Part shown: one piece after another, positions 1 through 6,513 of the stretch
Numbering within the stretch: position 1 is the stretch's first letter
How the letters are laid out: each line of letters begins with the position of its first letter
Source: an uncultured Eubacteriales bacterium
GTDB taxonomy: Bacteria > Bacillota > Clostridia > Monoglobales > Monoglobaceae
DNA: 7,186 bases
Direction of reading: 5' to 3'
NCBI GenBank assembly: GCA_958346135.1
Contig: CATVQN010000050.1
Span: 1 to 7,186, forward strand
The notes under the pieces: generated by a model
Databases searched by the model: none
What the model saw: the letters and a program-made list of their open reading frames with translations, nothing else
What the model was told of the DNA's origin: nothing
Translations under genes and position numbers: made by a program

Positions 1-1277
1 TTGTTGAGGTTTCTCAGCTTAATTTCAGCGACATATTCTGCCTGCACTTCGTCAATCTGAAAGCCCTTCATCAGGTTTGGCACAACCTGCGCATCTTCCT
101 CCGTTTCGCGGACAATTTTAATGGCTTTATCAATATCCAGCAAAATTTTTTCCAGACCCATTAACAAATGGAGTTTTTCCTGTTTGCGGGCAATGTCAAA
201 GGCAACACTGCGCAGCACACAGCTGCGGCGAAACCGCAGCCATTCACAGAGGATATCATTTACGCCCAATACCATGGGCGAACCCTCCACCAGAATATTA
301 AAGTTACAGCCAAAGCTATCCTGCAGCGGCGTCATCCGGAACAGCTTGGCCATCAGCTTCTCAGGATCAGTACCCCGTTTTAAATCAATGGTCAGCTTCA
401 TACCCGTTTTATCGGTTTCATCACGGATATCCGAAATTTCTTTGACCTTTCCGGTTTTCACCAGCTCCACAATCTTTTCCACGATGGCCTCTACCGTGGT
501 GGTGTAGGGAATCTCTTTTATGTCAATGCAGTTCTGTTTTTTGTCATATTCATATACGGCCCGTAGTTTAAAGCTTCCTCGGCCGGTCTTATAAATTTCC
601 TGCATCTCCTCCCGGTTATAAATCAGAGCGGCACCAAAGGGAAAATCCGGTGCCGGCATGACCGCAGAGAGGTCTGCCTCCGGGTTCTTCATCACCAAAA
701 TGGTGGCCTCACATAGCTCCTTTAAATTGAAACTGCAAATATTAGAGGCCATGCCGACTGCAATACCCTGATTGGGATTTGCCAGAATATTGGGAAACGT
801 AGTAGGCAACAGCACCGGTTCTTTCATCGTACCGTCGTAATTATCCACAAAGTCAATGGTGTCTTTATCCATATCCCGAAAAATCTCACTGCATACCTTG
901 GAGAGCTTAACCTCGGTATACCGAGCCGCCGCAAAGGCCATATCCCTGGAATACTGACGCCCGAAGTTTCCCTTAGAATCCACGAGGGGCAGCAGCAAGG
1001 CTCCGTTGCCCTCGGTCAAACGCACCATAGTCTCGTAAATCGCCATATCACCGTGTGGATTCAGCCGCATGGTCTGTCCCACTACATTAGCGGATTTGGT
1101 ACGGTTTCCGGTCAGCAGTCCCATTTTGTACATGGTATAGAGCAGCTTACGGTGAGACGGCTTAAAGCCGTCAATCTCCGGAATCGCCCGGGAAATAATC
1201 ACGCTCATGGCATAAGGCATATAATTTTGCTCTAGGGTATCCGTAATCTGCTGTTCTTCAATAATGGGTTTTTTCAT
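1..1277 (-). CDS. Type IIA DNA topoisomerase, DNA-cleavage subunit A (ParC/GyrA-like, divergent), C-terminus cut by window edge
   Basis: Breakage-reunion subunit of a type IIA topoisomerase. It cuts and rejoins both DNA strands through a tyrosyl-phosphodiester link and works as an A2B2 complex with the subunit encoded just upstream. I translated 425 codons from the ATG at 1277; the reading frame stays open to the left edge, so the tail is missing (full family members are about 700-850 aa). Seen: the YAMSVIISRAIPEIDGFKPSHRK region at residues 22-44, NPHGDMAIYE at 73-82, the catalytic pair Arg119-Tyr120 in AARYTEVKLS, and PNILANPNQGIAVGMA at 162-177. Oddities: the segment between GNFG and RYTE is about two residues longer than usual and reads RQYSRDMAFAAA, and Met78 replaces the usual quinolone-pocket Ser. 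The start is supported by AGAGGAG at 1293-1287, nine bases upstream. Whether a GyrA-type C-terminal wrapping domain follows cannot be seen, so gyrase versus topo IV is open; topo IV-like is favoured. Confidence 0.93.
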   Translation of the reverse strand, partial: MKKPIIEEQQITDTLEQNYMPYAMSVIISRAIPEIDGFKPSHRKLLYTMYKMGLLTGNRTKSANVVGQTMRLNPHGDMAIYETMVRLTEGNGALLLPLVDSKGNFGRQYSRDMAFAAARYTEVKLSKVCSEIFRDMDKDTIDFVDNYDGTMKEPVLLPTTFPNILANPNQGIAVGMASNICSFNLKELCEATILVMKNPEADLSAVMPAPDFPFGAALIYNREEMQEIYKTGRGSFKLRAVYEYDKKQNCIDIKEIPYTTTVEAIVEKIVELVKTGKVKEISDIRDETDKTGMKLTIDLKRGTDPEKLMAKLFRMTPLQDSFGCNFNILVEGSPMVLGVNDILCEWLRFRRSCVLRSVAFDIARKQEKLHLLMGLEKILLDIDKAIKIVRETEEDAQVVPNLMKGFQIDEVQAEYVAEIKLRNLN

Positions 1278-1286
1278 AAGTTTCTA

Positions 1287-1293
1287 CTCCTCT
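1287..1293 (-). promoter_or_regulatory. Ribosome binding site of the topoisomerase A subunit
   Basis: AGAGGAG lies nine bases before the ATG at 1277. It gives the A subunit its own strong initiation site despite its place as second gene in the unit. Confidence 0.75.
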
Positions 1294-1314
1294 GTTCGTT
1301 TGGGTCAGATATAA

Positions 1315-1344
1315 GGAAGCAAAGCCCCCACGGCTTCTGCTTCC
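1315..1344 (-). other. Stable hairpin between the two topoisomerase genes
   Basis: Read on the minus strand, GGAAGC at 1344-1339 pairs with GCTTCC at 1320-1315, A1338 pairs with T1321 (G1337 bulged), and AAGCC at 1336-1332 pairs with GGCTT at 1326-1322, around the loop GTGGG. That is 12 base pairs, about 13 nt after the B-subunit stop and upstream of the A-subunit RBS. The downstream sequence on the coding strand, TTATATC, is only weakly T-rich. A partial terminator/attenuator or an RNA processing or stability element is therefore as likely as a true terminator. Confidence 0.55.
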
Positions 1345-1356
1345 TTTTGCCAATCA

Positions 1357-3336
1357 CTACATCACATCCGTCAGATCGATAAACCGATGACCCTCGTTTG
1401 CAATATGTTCCTTTCTGCCCGCCAGGTTATCACCTAAGAGCAAATCAAACATCTGCCGGGTTTTTTCCACATCGTCCGGCTTGACCTGAATCAGCCGTCT
1501 TGTCTCGGGATTCATAGTGGTCTCCCACATCATTTCCGGCTGGTTCTCACCAAGACCCTTACTTCTCTGAATGGTATACTTTTTCCCCTCCAGTTTTTTC
1601 ATAATCTCTGCCTTTTCCGTCTCATTAAAGGCAAAATAAGATTTATCCTTGCAGGTGATTTCATAAAGCGGCGACTCTGCGATATAAACATATCCTTTTT
1701 CAATCAAGGTGGGCGTCAGCCGATAAATCATGGTTAAAATCAAAGTACGAATCTGATAGCCGTCCACATCGGCATCGGTACAGATAATCACCTTGCTCCA
1801 GCGCAGATTATCCAAATCAAAGGAATTTAAATCCTTATTATGCTTACTGGAAATCTCCACGCCACAGCCTAAAACCTTAAGCAAATCTACAATAATATCA
1901 CTTTTAAATATCTTATCATACTCCGCCTTGAGGCAGTTTAAAATTTTACCCCGTATCGGAATAATTGCCTGAAATTCACTGTCGCGTCCCAGCTTACAGG
2001 CGCCCAGCGCAGAGTCGCCCTCCACAATATAAACCTCACGGCGGCTGACATCCTTGCTGCGGCAATCCACAAACTTCTTCACACGGTTTGCCACATCCAG
2101 GGTTCCGCCCAGCTTTTTCTTCACATTGATCCTGGTTTTTTCGGCGGTTTCCCGGCTTCGTTTATTTACCAGTACCTGGCTGCATATTTTTTCGGCATCC
2201 ATCTTGTTTTCAATAAAATAGATACTCAGCTGCTCCCGCAGGAACTCCGACATGGGGTCCTGAATAAAATTATTGGTAATGGCCTTTTTGGTCTGGTTTT
2301 CATAGCTCGTCATGGTGGACAGGGAGTTGCTCACCAGAACCAGACTGTCCTCTATATCCGAAAACTGGATTTTGCTCTCATTTTTTGTATATTTGTTATT
2401 CTGCTTGAGATACTGGTCAATGGCATAGACAAAGGCGTTTCGCACCGCCTTGTCCGGTGCACCGCCGTACTCCAAAAAGCTGGAATTATGATAATACTCC
2501 AGCACGTTAATCTCATTGTTAAAGCAAAAGGCAAAGCTCATCCGCACCTTATATTCATCCAAATCCTCCCGGTCTCTGCCTTTGCGCTCCGCCTCAACGA
2601 AGTGAACACCGGTCAGCTCCTTGCCCTGACAGAGCTCTTTGACATAGTCCACAATCCCGTTTTCATAATAATATTCAAAGCTCTCAAACTCTCCCGGTGC
2701 AGTTTCGTTTTTCAGAATAAACCGCAGTCCGGAATTGACCACTGCCTGACGCTTTAAAATACTCTGATAAAACTCCAGCGGAATCCGAATATCGGTAAAG
2801 ACCTCTAAATCCGGTTTCCAGCGAATCCGGCTGCCGGTGTGCCTATAACGGAACTTGGTTTTCGTAAGCCCCCCGATATTTTCTCCTTTTTCAAAATGCA
2901 GATTAAATTTATGCCCATCCCGGAGAATCTCAACATCCATATATTCCGAGCTATACTGAGTGGCACAGGCTCCCAGGCCGTTAAGTCCAAGGGAAAACTC
3001 ATAATTGCCGCCTGCGTTATTCTGGTATTTTCCGCCTGCGTATAGCTCACAAAATACCAGCTCCCAGTTATATTTTTTCTCCCGTTCGTTGTATTCTACG
3101 GGAATGCCACGGCCAAAATCCTCCACTTCAATGGACATATCCAAAAACCGAGTCACATAAATGACGTTTCCATAGCCTTCTCTGGCCTCGTCAATCGAAT
3201 TGGACAGAATTTCAAACATGGAATGCTGACAGCCTTCAATTCCGTCAGAACCAAAGATGACCGCCGGCCGCTTCCGCACCCGATCCGCACCTTTCAAAGA
3301 GGAAATACTGGAATTATCATATGTTTTTGCAGCCAT
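1357..3336 (-). CDS. Type IIA DNA topoisomerase, ATPase/TOPRIM subunit B (ParE/GyrB-like, divergent)
   Basis: ATP-driven gate subunit that pairs with the downstream cleavage subunit. It has 659 aa, close to the usual size for Gram-positive GyrB/ParE. Seen in order: GHKL ATPase with Glu42 and Asn46 (FEILSNSIDEA), Asp73/Arg76/Gly77 (DFGRGIPV), an AGGKY segment at 100-104 and ATP lid SLGLNGLG at 115-122; a transducer domain ending in the QTK loop Gln348-Lys350; TOPRIM with Glu439 (EGDSALG) and the acidic triad Asp521/523/525 (TDADVDG); and SKGLGE at 592-597 with WETTMNPETRRL at 604-615. Departures from the family: SGGLHGVG reads SLGLNGLG, DNGRGIP reads DFGRGIP, EGDSAGG reads EGDSALG, RPGMYIG reads RPAVIFG, and the stretch before QTK is reworked. 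All catalytic residues remain, so it should be active. The start ATG has GGAGG seven bases upstream. Two adjacent B-then-A genes beside a sugar operon fit a second topoisomerase better than the gyrBA of the dnaA region. Confidence 0.94.
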   Translation of the reverse strand: MAAKTYDNSSISSLKGADRVRKRPAVIFGSDGIEGCQHSMFEILSNSIDEAREGYGNVIYVTRFLDMSIEVEDFGRGIPVEYNEREKKYNWELVFCELYAGGKYQNNAGGNYEFSLGLNGLGACATQYSSEYMDVEILRDGHKFNLHFEKGENIGGLTKTKFRYRHTGSRIRWKPDLEVFTDIRIPLEFYQSILKRQAVVNSGLRFILKNETAPGEFESFEYYYENGIVDYVKELCQGKELTGVHFVEAERKGRDREDLDEYKVRMSFAFCFNNEINVLEYYHNSSFLEYGGAPDKAVRNAFVYAIDQYLKQNNKYTKNESKIQFSDIEDSLVLVSNSLSTMTSYENQTKKAITNNFIQDPMSEFLREQLSIYFIENKMDAEKICSQVLVNKRSRETAEKTRINVKKKLGGTLDVANRVKKFVDCRSKDVSRREVYIVEGDSALGACKLGRDSEFQAIIPIRGKILNCLKAEYDKIFKSDIIVDLLKVLGCGVEISSKHNKDLNSFDLDNLRWSKVIICTDADVDGYQIRTLILTMIYRLTPTLIEKGYVYIAESPLYEITCKDKSYFAFNETEKAEIMKKLEGKKYTIQRSKGLGENQPEMMWETTMNPETRRLIQVKPDDVEKTRQMFDLLLGDNLAGRKEHIANEGHRFIDLTDVM

Positions 3337-3343
3337 CTACTTA

Positions 3344-3348
3344 CCTCC
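3344..3348 (-). promoter_or_regulatory. Ribosome binding site of the topoisomerase B subunit
   Basis: GGAGG sits seven bases before the ATG at 3336 and fixes that start. It also overlaps the last codons of a possible nine-residue leader ORF (3370-3341), described among the findings. Confidence 0.8.
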
Positions 3349-3427
3349 AAAACAGTTTGGGACAGAGCATAACTCCCCATCCCCGATCAAAGCATATATG
3401 ATACCGCCGATCTTTTAAAACCCTCGG

Positions 3428-3456
3428 CAATATTTTTATTGTACCACAAAATATTG
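3428..3456 (-). promoter_or_regulatory. Inverted repeat over the topoisomerase promoter (candidate operator)
   Basis: On the minus strand CAATATTTT (3456-3448) and AAAATATTG (3436-3428) are a perfect 9-bp inverted repeat separated by 11 bases. The -10 box lies entirely in the spacer, and the right arm covers the predicted start of transcription. Skipping CC after the right arm, the flanking CCT and AGG can pair too. The position suits a repressor operator or a supercoiling-sensitive extrusion site; no regulator is visible in the window. Confidence 0.45.
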
Positions 3457-3466
3457 AGGTTGTCAA
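3438..3466 (-). promoter_or_regulatory. SigA-type promoter of the topoisomerase operon
   Basis: TTGACA (3466-3461) matches the -35 consensus exactly. It is followed, after exactly 17 bp, by TACAAT (3443-3438), a five-of-six -10 box. TG one base before the -10 box adds an extended -10 element. Transcription is expected to start near 3431, giving a leader of about 95 nt before the B-subunit ATG. The site lies between the terminator of the sugar operon and the topoisomerase genes. Confidence 0.88.
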
Positions 3467-3500
3467 AGCCCCTAAACACAAACGCAAAAAAATCCATCTT

Positions 3501-3540
3501 AAAACGAAACAACCCCTTCTGCATTTTAGCAAAAGAGGTC
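3501..3540 (-). terminator. Rho-independent terminator of the sugar operon
   Basis: On the minus strand CCTCTTTTGC (3538-3529) pairs along its whole length with GCAGAAGGGG (3522-3513), with two G-U pairs, around the six-base loop TAAAAT. An outer A-T pair extends it. The interrupted T-run TTGTTTCGTTTT (3512-3501) follows. The TAA stop codon of the last oxidoreductase gene sits in the loop, so the last ribosomes may interfere with folding. It separates the sugar operon from the topoisomerase promoter about 35 bases downstream. Confidence 0.72.
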
Positions 3541-4554
3541 ATTTCTAATTGAAAGAAAAACTGTTTTGTTCTTTTTTGTGCTTTCATAGATGGCAAATAA
3601 GGCTTCCATACTGTCCACACTGTCCGCAAGAGAAATATACCTTCCGGTGCCGGTCTCCAGGTACTCATAAAACTGTGTAATTGCCTCGCCGTGACTGCCG
3701 CCCCAGCAGGTTTTTCCGTCGCTTTTTTTCACATCCTGCGCCAAAATACTGCATTCATTTTCAGAAATCCGATACAAGCGTCCATCCGCATAACGAAGCA
3801 ATCCCTTCTCCATCTGCACCTCCAATTGAACCGGTCGGTCATAAGCACAGCCGTTGGTTGAATAAAAACACATCCGGATGCCGTTCTCACTTTCCAGAAT
3901 GGCATCTGCCGTGTCTTCCACTTCAATGATACCATTTAAGGTTTTATTGGAAATGCTGCTTCGTACCTTACAAATTCTGCCTCCCAGATACCCCAGCAAA
4001 TCAATGGTGTGGATTGCCTGGTTGATCAATACGCCGCCGCCCTCTGTGGCAATTCTTCCCCGCCAAGCATCCTGCGCATAATAAGCCGCATCCCGCCGCC
4101 AGGTCATCATTCCCGTAATTCCGAGAACCTTTCCCAGGCTGTTATCCTCCTCTAAAAAACGTTTGAGCCGCACTACTGAGGGGTTCAGCCGATTCTGGAG
4201 CATGACACAGACCTTGCCGCCGGTTTTCTCGGCCGTCTCGCAGAGCGCAGGCAGTTCTTCCTTCTTCATGGTGACCGGTTTTTCCAGCACAATGTCCTTT
4301 CCGGCTTCCAGTGCCAGCTGCGCCATTTCCTTATGAAGATAATGCGGGGTACAGATATGTACTACATCAATTGCATCCTCTTTTAAAACCTCCGCAAAAT
4401 CCACATATCGTTTCAGCGCCTTGTTTTCCGGCGAAAACCGATGAAGCCGCTCCGGCTGATTCTCGCAGATACCATAGAGACTGCCACGCTGCTGTAAAAT
4501 TTGGGCGTGTATTGGCCCGATGGCGCCCATGCCTACCACACAGCCGTGTTTCAT
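3526..4554 (-). CDS. Gfo/Idh/MocA-family NAD(P)-dependent sugar oxidoreductase (342 aa), last gene of sugar operon
   Basis: Predicted cytoplasmic dehydrogenase acting on a hydroxyl of a sugar, inositol or glycoside. Seen: Rossmann motif GMGAIG at residues 8-13; TPHYLH at 69-74, the strand closing the nucleotide fold; EKP at 91-93, whose Lys92 is the family's key active-site lysine; EGGGVLINQ at 171-179; and the His182/Asp185 pair (HTIDL) typical of the C-terminal alpha/beta domain. Length is normal for the family. I start at ATG 4554, two bases after the preceding stop, with AAAGGA 11 bases upstream. A TTG at 4563 would add three residues but leaves only two bases to that site. The tight spacing implies translational coupling to the isomerase before it. 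It shares TPHYxH and the EGGGxLINQxxHxxDL block with the other oxidoreductase of the operon but is clearly a different protein. Substrate unknown. Confidence 0.9.
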   Translation of the reverse strand: MKHGCVVGMGAIGPIHAQILQQRGSLYGICENQPERLHRFSPENKALKRYVDFAEVLKEDAIDVVHICTPHYLHKEMAQLALEAGKDIVLEKPVTMKKEELPALCETAEKTGGKVCVMLQNRLNPSVVRLKRFLEEDNSLGKVLGITGMMTWRRDAAYYAQDAWRGRIATEGGGVLINQAIHTIDLLGYLGGRICKVRSSISNKTLNGIIEVEDTADAILESENGIRMCFYSTNGCAYDRPVQLEVQMEKGLLRYADGRLYRISENECSILAQDVKKSDGKTCWGGSHGEAITQFYEYLETGTGRYISLADSVDSMEALFAIYESTKKNKTVFLSIRNDLFC

Positions 4555-4556
4555 CC

Positions 4557-5315
4557 TTAACAAAATCCTTTCGTTTTAAGATTTTGATAACTGATTTTCA
4601 GACTTTCAAAGGGATCCCCCTTGCAGATGTCCTGCTCCACCATGGCCGCCTGACAGCCGGATTCCCGGCATGCCGCAATAATTTCATTCCAGTCCAGATT
4701 TCCCTCCATAACCTCGGCCATCTCGGAACGGTTCTCCGGCGTAACCGCCAAATCTTTATAATGCACCACCTTGGCACGGCTTCCGACTCTGCGGATAAAC
4801 TTTGCCGGATCTATTCCCGCATAGGCCAGCCAATAAACATCCAGAATCAGCGAAAAGTCAGATTCCTCCAGCAAAACATCCATCAGATAGGTTCCCCGAT
4901 CTTTTACAAATTCCACCGCATGATTATGATAGGCAAAGTCAATTCCTGCTTTCTTGAAAGCCTCAGAAACCGGAGTGAACTGCTTGATAAAGCCGCGGAT
5001 TCCCGCTGCGCTGCGCTCCACCTCCGGCGAGATCATGCCAAGTCCGGCGATAGAGCAGCCAATGGTTTTGTGAAAATCAATAGACGCTTCTGTCGTTTCC
5101 AGATACTCCTGTGCACTTCTGTGGGTACAGATCGGCTCCATCTGATACTTTTGACACAGCTCCCGAATTTTCTCGCCCGAAATGGGACCGATTCCCGAAA
5201 GCTGTACTGTCTGATAGCCGATTTCCTTCAGCTTACGAAAGGTCTCCTCTAAATCCTCCGCTGTCTTTGTAAAATCCCGCACAGTAAAAAGCTGTGCTCC
5301 TATTCGATGATCCAT
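4557..5315 (-). CDS. TIM-barrel sugar isomerase/epimerase (AP endonuclease 2 / xylose isomerase-like fold)
   Basis: 252 aa, a usual length for single-domain members of this fold, whose enzymes use a divalent metal to abstract a proton next to a carbonyl and so isomerise, epimerise, dehydrate or eliminate. Seen: N-terminal QLFTVRDF at residues 8-15 and GYQTVQLSG at 33-41 (first strands of the barrel); YHNHAVEF at 129-136 with His130/His132/Glu135; ILDVYW at 157-162 with Asp159; VHYKDL at 184-189 with His185/Lys187/Asp188; and MVEQD at 225-229 with Glu227. Glu, Asp, His and Glu at these sites match the fold's metal ligands. Start ATG 5315 has AGGGGAG nine bases upstream. It lies between two Gfo/Idh/MocA dehydrogenase genes, 28 nt after one and 2 nt before the next, so it probably acts on the keto-sugar they make or use. 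IolE-like or YcjR-like roles are possible; neither is proven. Confidence 0.85.
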   Translation of the reverse strand: MDHRIGAQLFTVRDFTKTAEDLEETFRKLKEIGYQTVQLSGIGPISGEKIRELCQKYQMEPICTHRSAQEYLETTEASIDFHKTIGCSIAGLGMISPEVERSAAGIRGFIKQFTPVSEAFKKAGIDFAYHNHAVEFVKDRGTYLMDVLLEESDFSLILDVYWLAYAGIDPAKFIRRVGSRAKVVHYKDLAVTPENRSEMAEVMEGNLDWNEIIAACRESGCQAAMVEQDICKGDPFESLKISYQNLKTKGFC

Positions 5316-5324
5316 TTTCTTATT

Positions 5325-5331
5325 CTCCCCT
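5325..5331 (-). promoter_or_regulatory. Ribosome binding site of the TIM-barrel isomerase
   Basis: AGGGGAG, nine bases before ATG 5315, lies in the 28-nt gap and supports that start. No promoter-like pair is visible in the gap, so the gene should be read from upstream. Confidence 0.7.
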
Positions 5332-5343
5332 CTAAATAGATTT

Positions 5344-6513
5344 TTAATATGTATCTTCGGTATCTGTCGTACGCTGAACCTCTTTTTTCACCACCGTTGA
5401 GGCGGCAATTTTTTCATCCAGAATCCGCTTAAAATCATCATGGGGGAAGTTTTTAAGATCTGCCCAGCCGCCGGTCCATGCCGAATAGTGAATCGCATTG
5501 GAAATGGTAAGACCCCGCACGCCCTCTGCACCGGGTGCCAGCAAATCTTGGCTTTTTCCGCCCTTTAAAATTGTCCGCGTCACATCCCGCAAAATACCCA
5601 CATGCTGCAGACCGCCGTCTGTAGCCACAGGAATCTTACATTCCCAATTTTCAGGGCATCCGAAAATTTCGGTATTATTTGCATTGAACTCCCGCTCCGA
5701 AATCACATTGCGGCGAAAAAGGATCTGATTTTTCTCCACCACAAGCTGACCCATATCGCAGGCAATCTCCAAGCGATTAGTTCCGGGTGCCTCGCCGGTT
5801 GCGGTAATATAAACGCCGGTCATGCCGTTGTCGTACTCCATAAAGGCGGTTACATCATCCTCTACCTCGATGTCATAGTATTTTCCGAAGGAAACATGGG
5901 ACATAATCCGGCTGGGCATTCCAAACAGCCACTGCCACAAATCCAGCTGATGCGGATTTTGGTTGATCAGTGCGCCGCCGCCCTCGGTCTTCCAGGTAGA
6001 ACGCCATGTACAGCTGTCATGGTACGCCTGCGGACGATACCAGTTGGTAATGATCCAATTCACACGCTTGATTTGACCCAAGTCTCCGTTTTGAATCAGC
6101 TGCCGCAGCTTCTGATATACCGGATTGGTACGCTGATTGTACATAATACCAAAGATTTTATCGGATTTTTCTGCCGCTTCGTTCATCTCAAGTACCTGCT
6201 TGGTATAAACGCCGGCGGGCTTTTCGGTAATCACATGAATACCTGCCTCCATAGCCTTGATTGCCAATCCGGGATGGTCATAGTGAGGCGTGGCAATAAT
6301 CACCAAATCCACAAGTCCGCTTTGATACATCTCCCTAGCATCCGCAAAAACCGCAACATCGGGATAAATCTCCTCTGCATGCTTCCGTCTGGCCTCGGCA
6401 ATATCACAAATTGCCGTCAGCTCCAGGTTGGGCACCTTACCCTCTGTCACATTCTTGGCATGGCTGCTTCCCATATTACCAAAACCGATAATTCCAAATC
6501 TTACTTTTTCCAT
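5344..6513 (-). CDS. Gfo/Idh/MocA-family NAD(P)-dependent sugar oxidoreductase (389 aa)
   Basis: Predicted cytoplasmic sugar or glycoside dehydrogenase. Seen: Rossmann motif GFGNMG at residues 10-15; an Asp at the end of the second strand (ICDIAEA, Asp37), which in this fold usually favours NAD over NADP; TPHYDH at 75-80; EKP at 97-99 with Lys98 in the active site; EGGGALINQ at 177-185; and His188/Asp191 (HQLDLW). The C-terminal domain is longer than in the other oxidoreductase of this operon and ends in a charged tail after about residue 365. The ATG at 6513 lies inside the end of the preceding gene (13-nt overlap), with AGAGGA ten bases upstream in that gene's coding sequence, so translation is probably coupled. 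With a TIM-barrel isomerase on each side it fits a step that makes or reduces a keto-sugar. Substrate not recognised. Confidence 0.92.
   Translation of the reverse strand: MEKVRFGIIGFGNMGSSHAKNVTEGKVPNLELTAICDIAEARRKHAEEIYPDVAVFADAREMYQSGLVDLVIIATPHYDHPGLAIKAMEAGIHVITEKPAGVYTKQVLEMNEAAEKSDKIFGIMYNQRTNPVYQKLRQLIQNGDLGQIKRVNWIITNWYRPQAYHDSCTWRSTWKTEGGGALINQNPHQLDLWQWLFGMPSRIMSHVSFGKYYDIEVEDDVTAFMEYDNGMTGVYITATGEAPGTNRLEIACDMGQLVVEKNQILFRRNVISEREFNANNTEIFGCPENWECKIPVATDGGLQHVGILRDVTRTILKGGKSQDLLAPGAEGVRGLTISNAIHYSAWTGGWADLKNFPHDDFKRILDEKIAASTVVKKEVQRTTDTEDTY

Noticed and set aside
121..507. A 128-codon open frame on the plus strand
   Set aside because: It lies opposite the topoisomerase A subunit, whose continuous conserved translation explains this region.
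3337..3431. A riboswitch or T-box in the topoisomerase leader
   Set aside because: The leader of about 95 nt shows only small stems and no conserved core or specifier pattern that I recognise.
3387..3668. Minus-strand open frames running across the gap between the sugar operon and the topoisomerase genes
   Set aside because: They overlap the end of the oxidoreductase gene out of frame and cross the terminator and promoter. No family resemblance is visible.
4555..4563. TTG at 4563 as start of the last oxidoreductase
   Set aside because: It leaves only two bases after AAAGGA and overlaps the preceding stop. The ATG at 4554 begins directly before the conserved first strand of the Rossmann fold.
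4311..5252. A 313-codon open frame on the plus strand
   Set aside because: It lies antisense to the barrel isomerase and the last oxidoreductase, has no family motif in its translation, and spans two well-supported genes. It is a shadow caused by codon bias.
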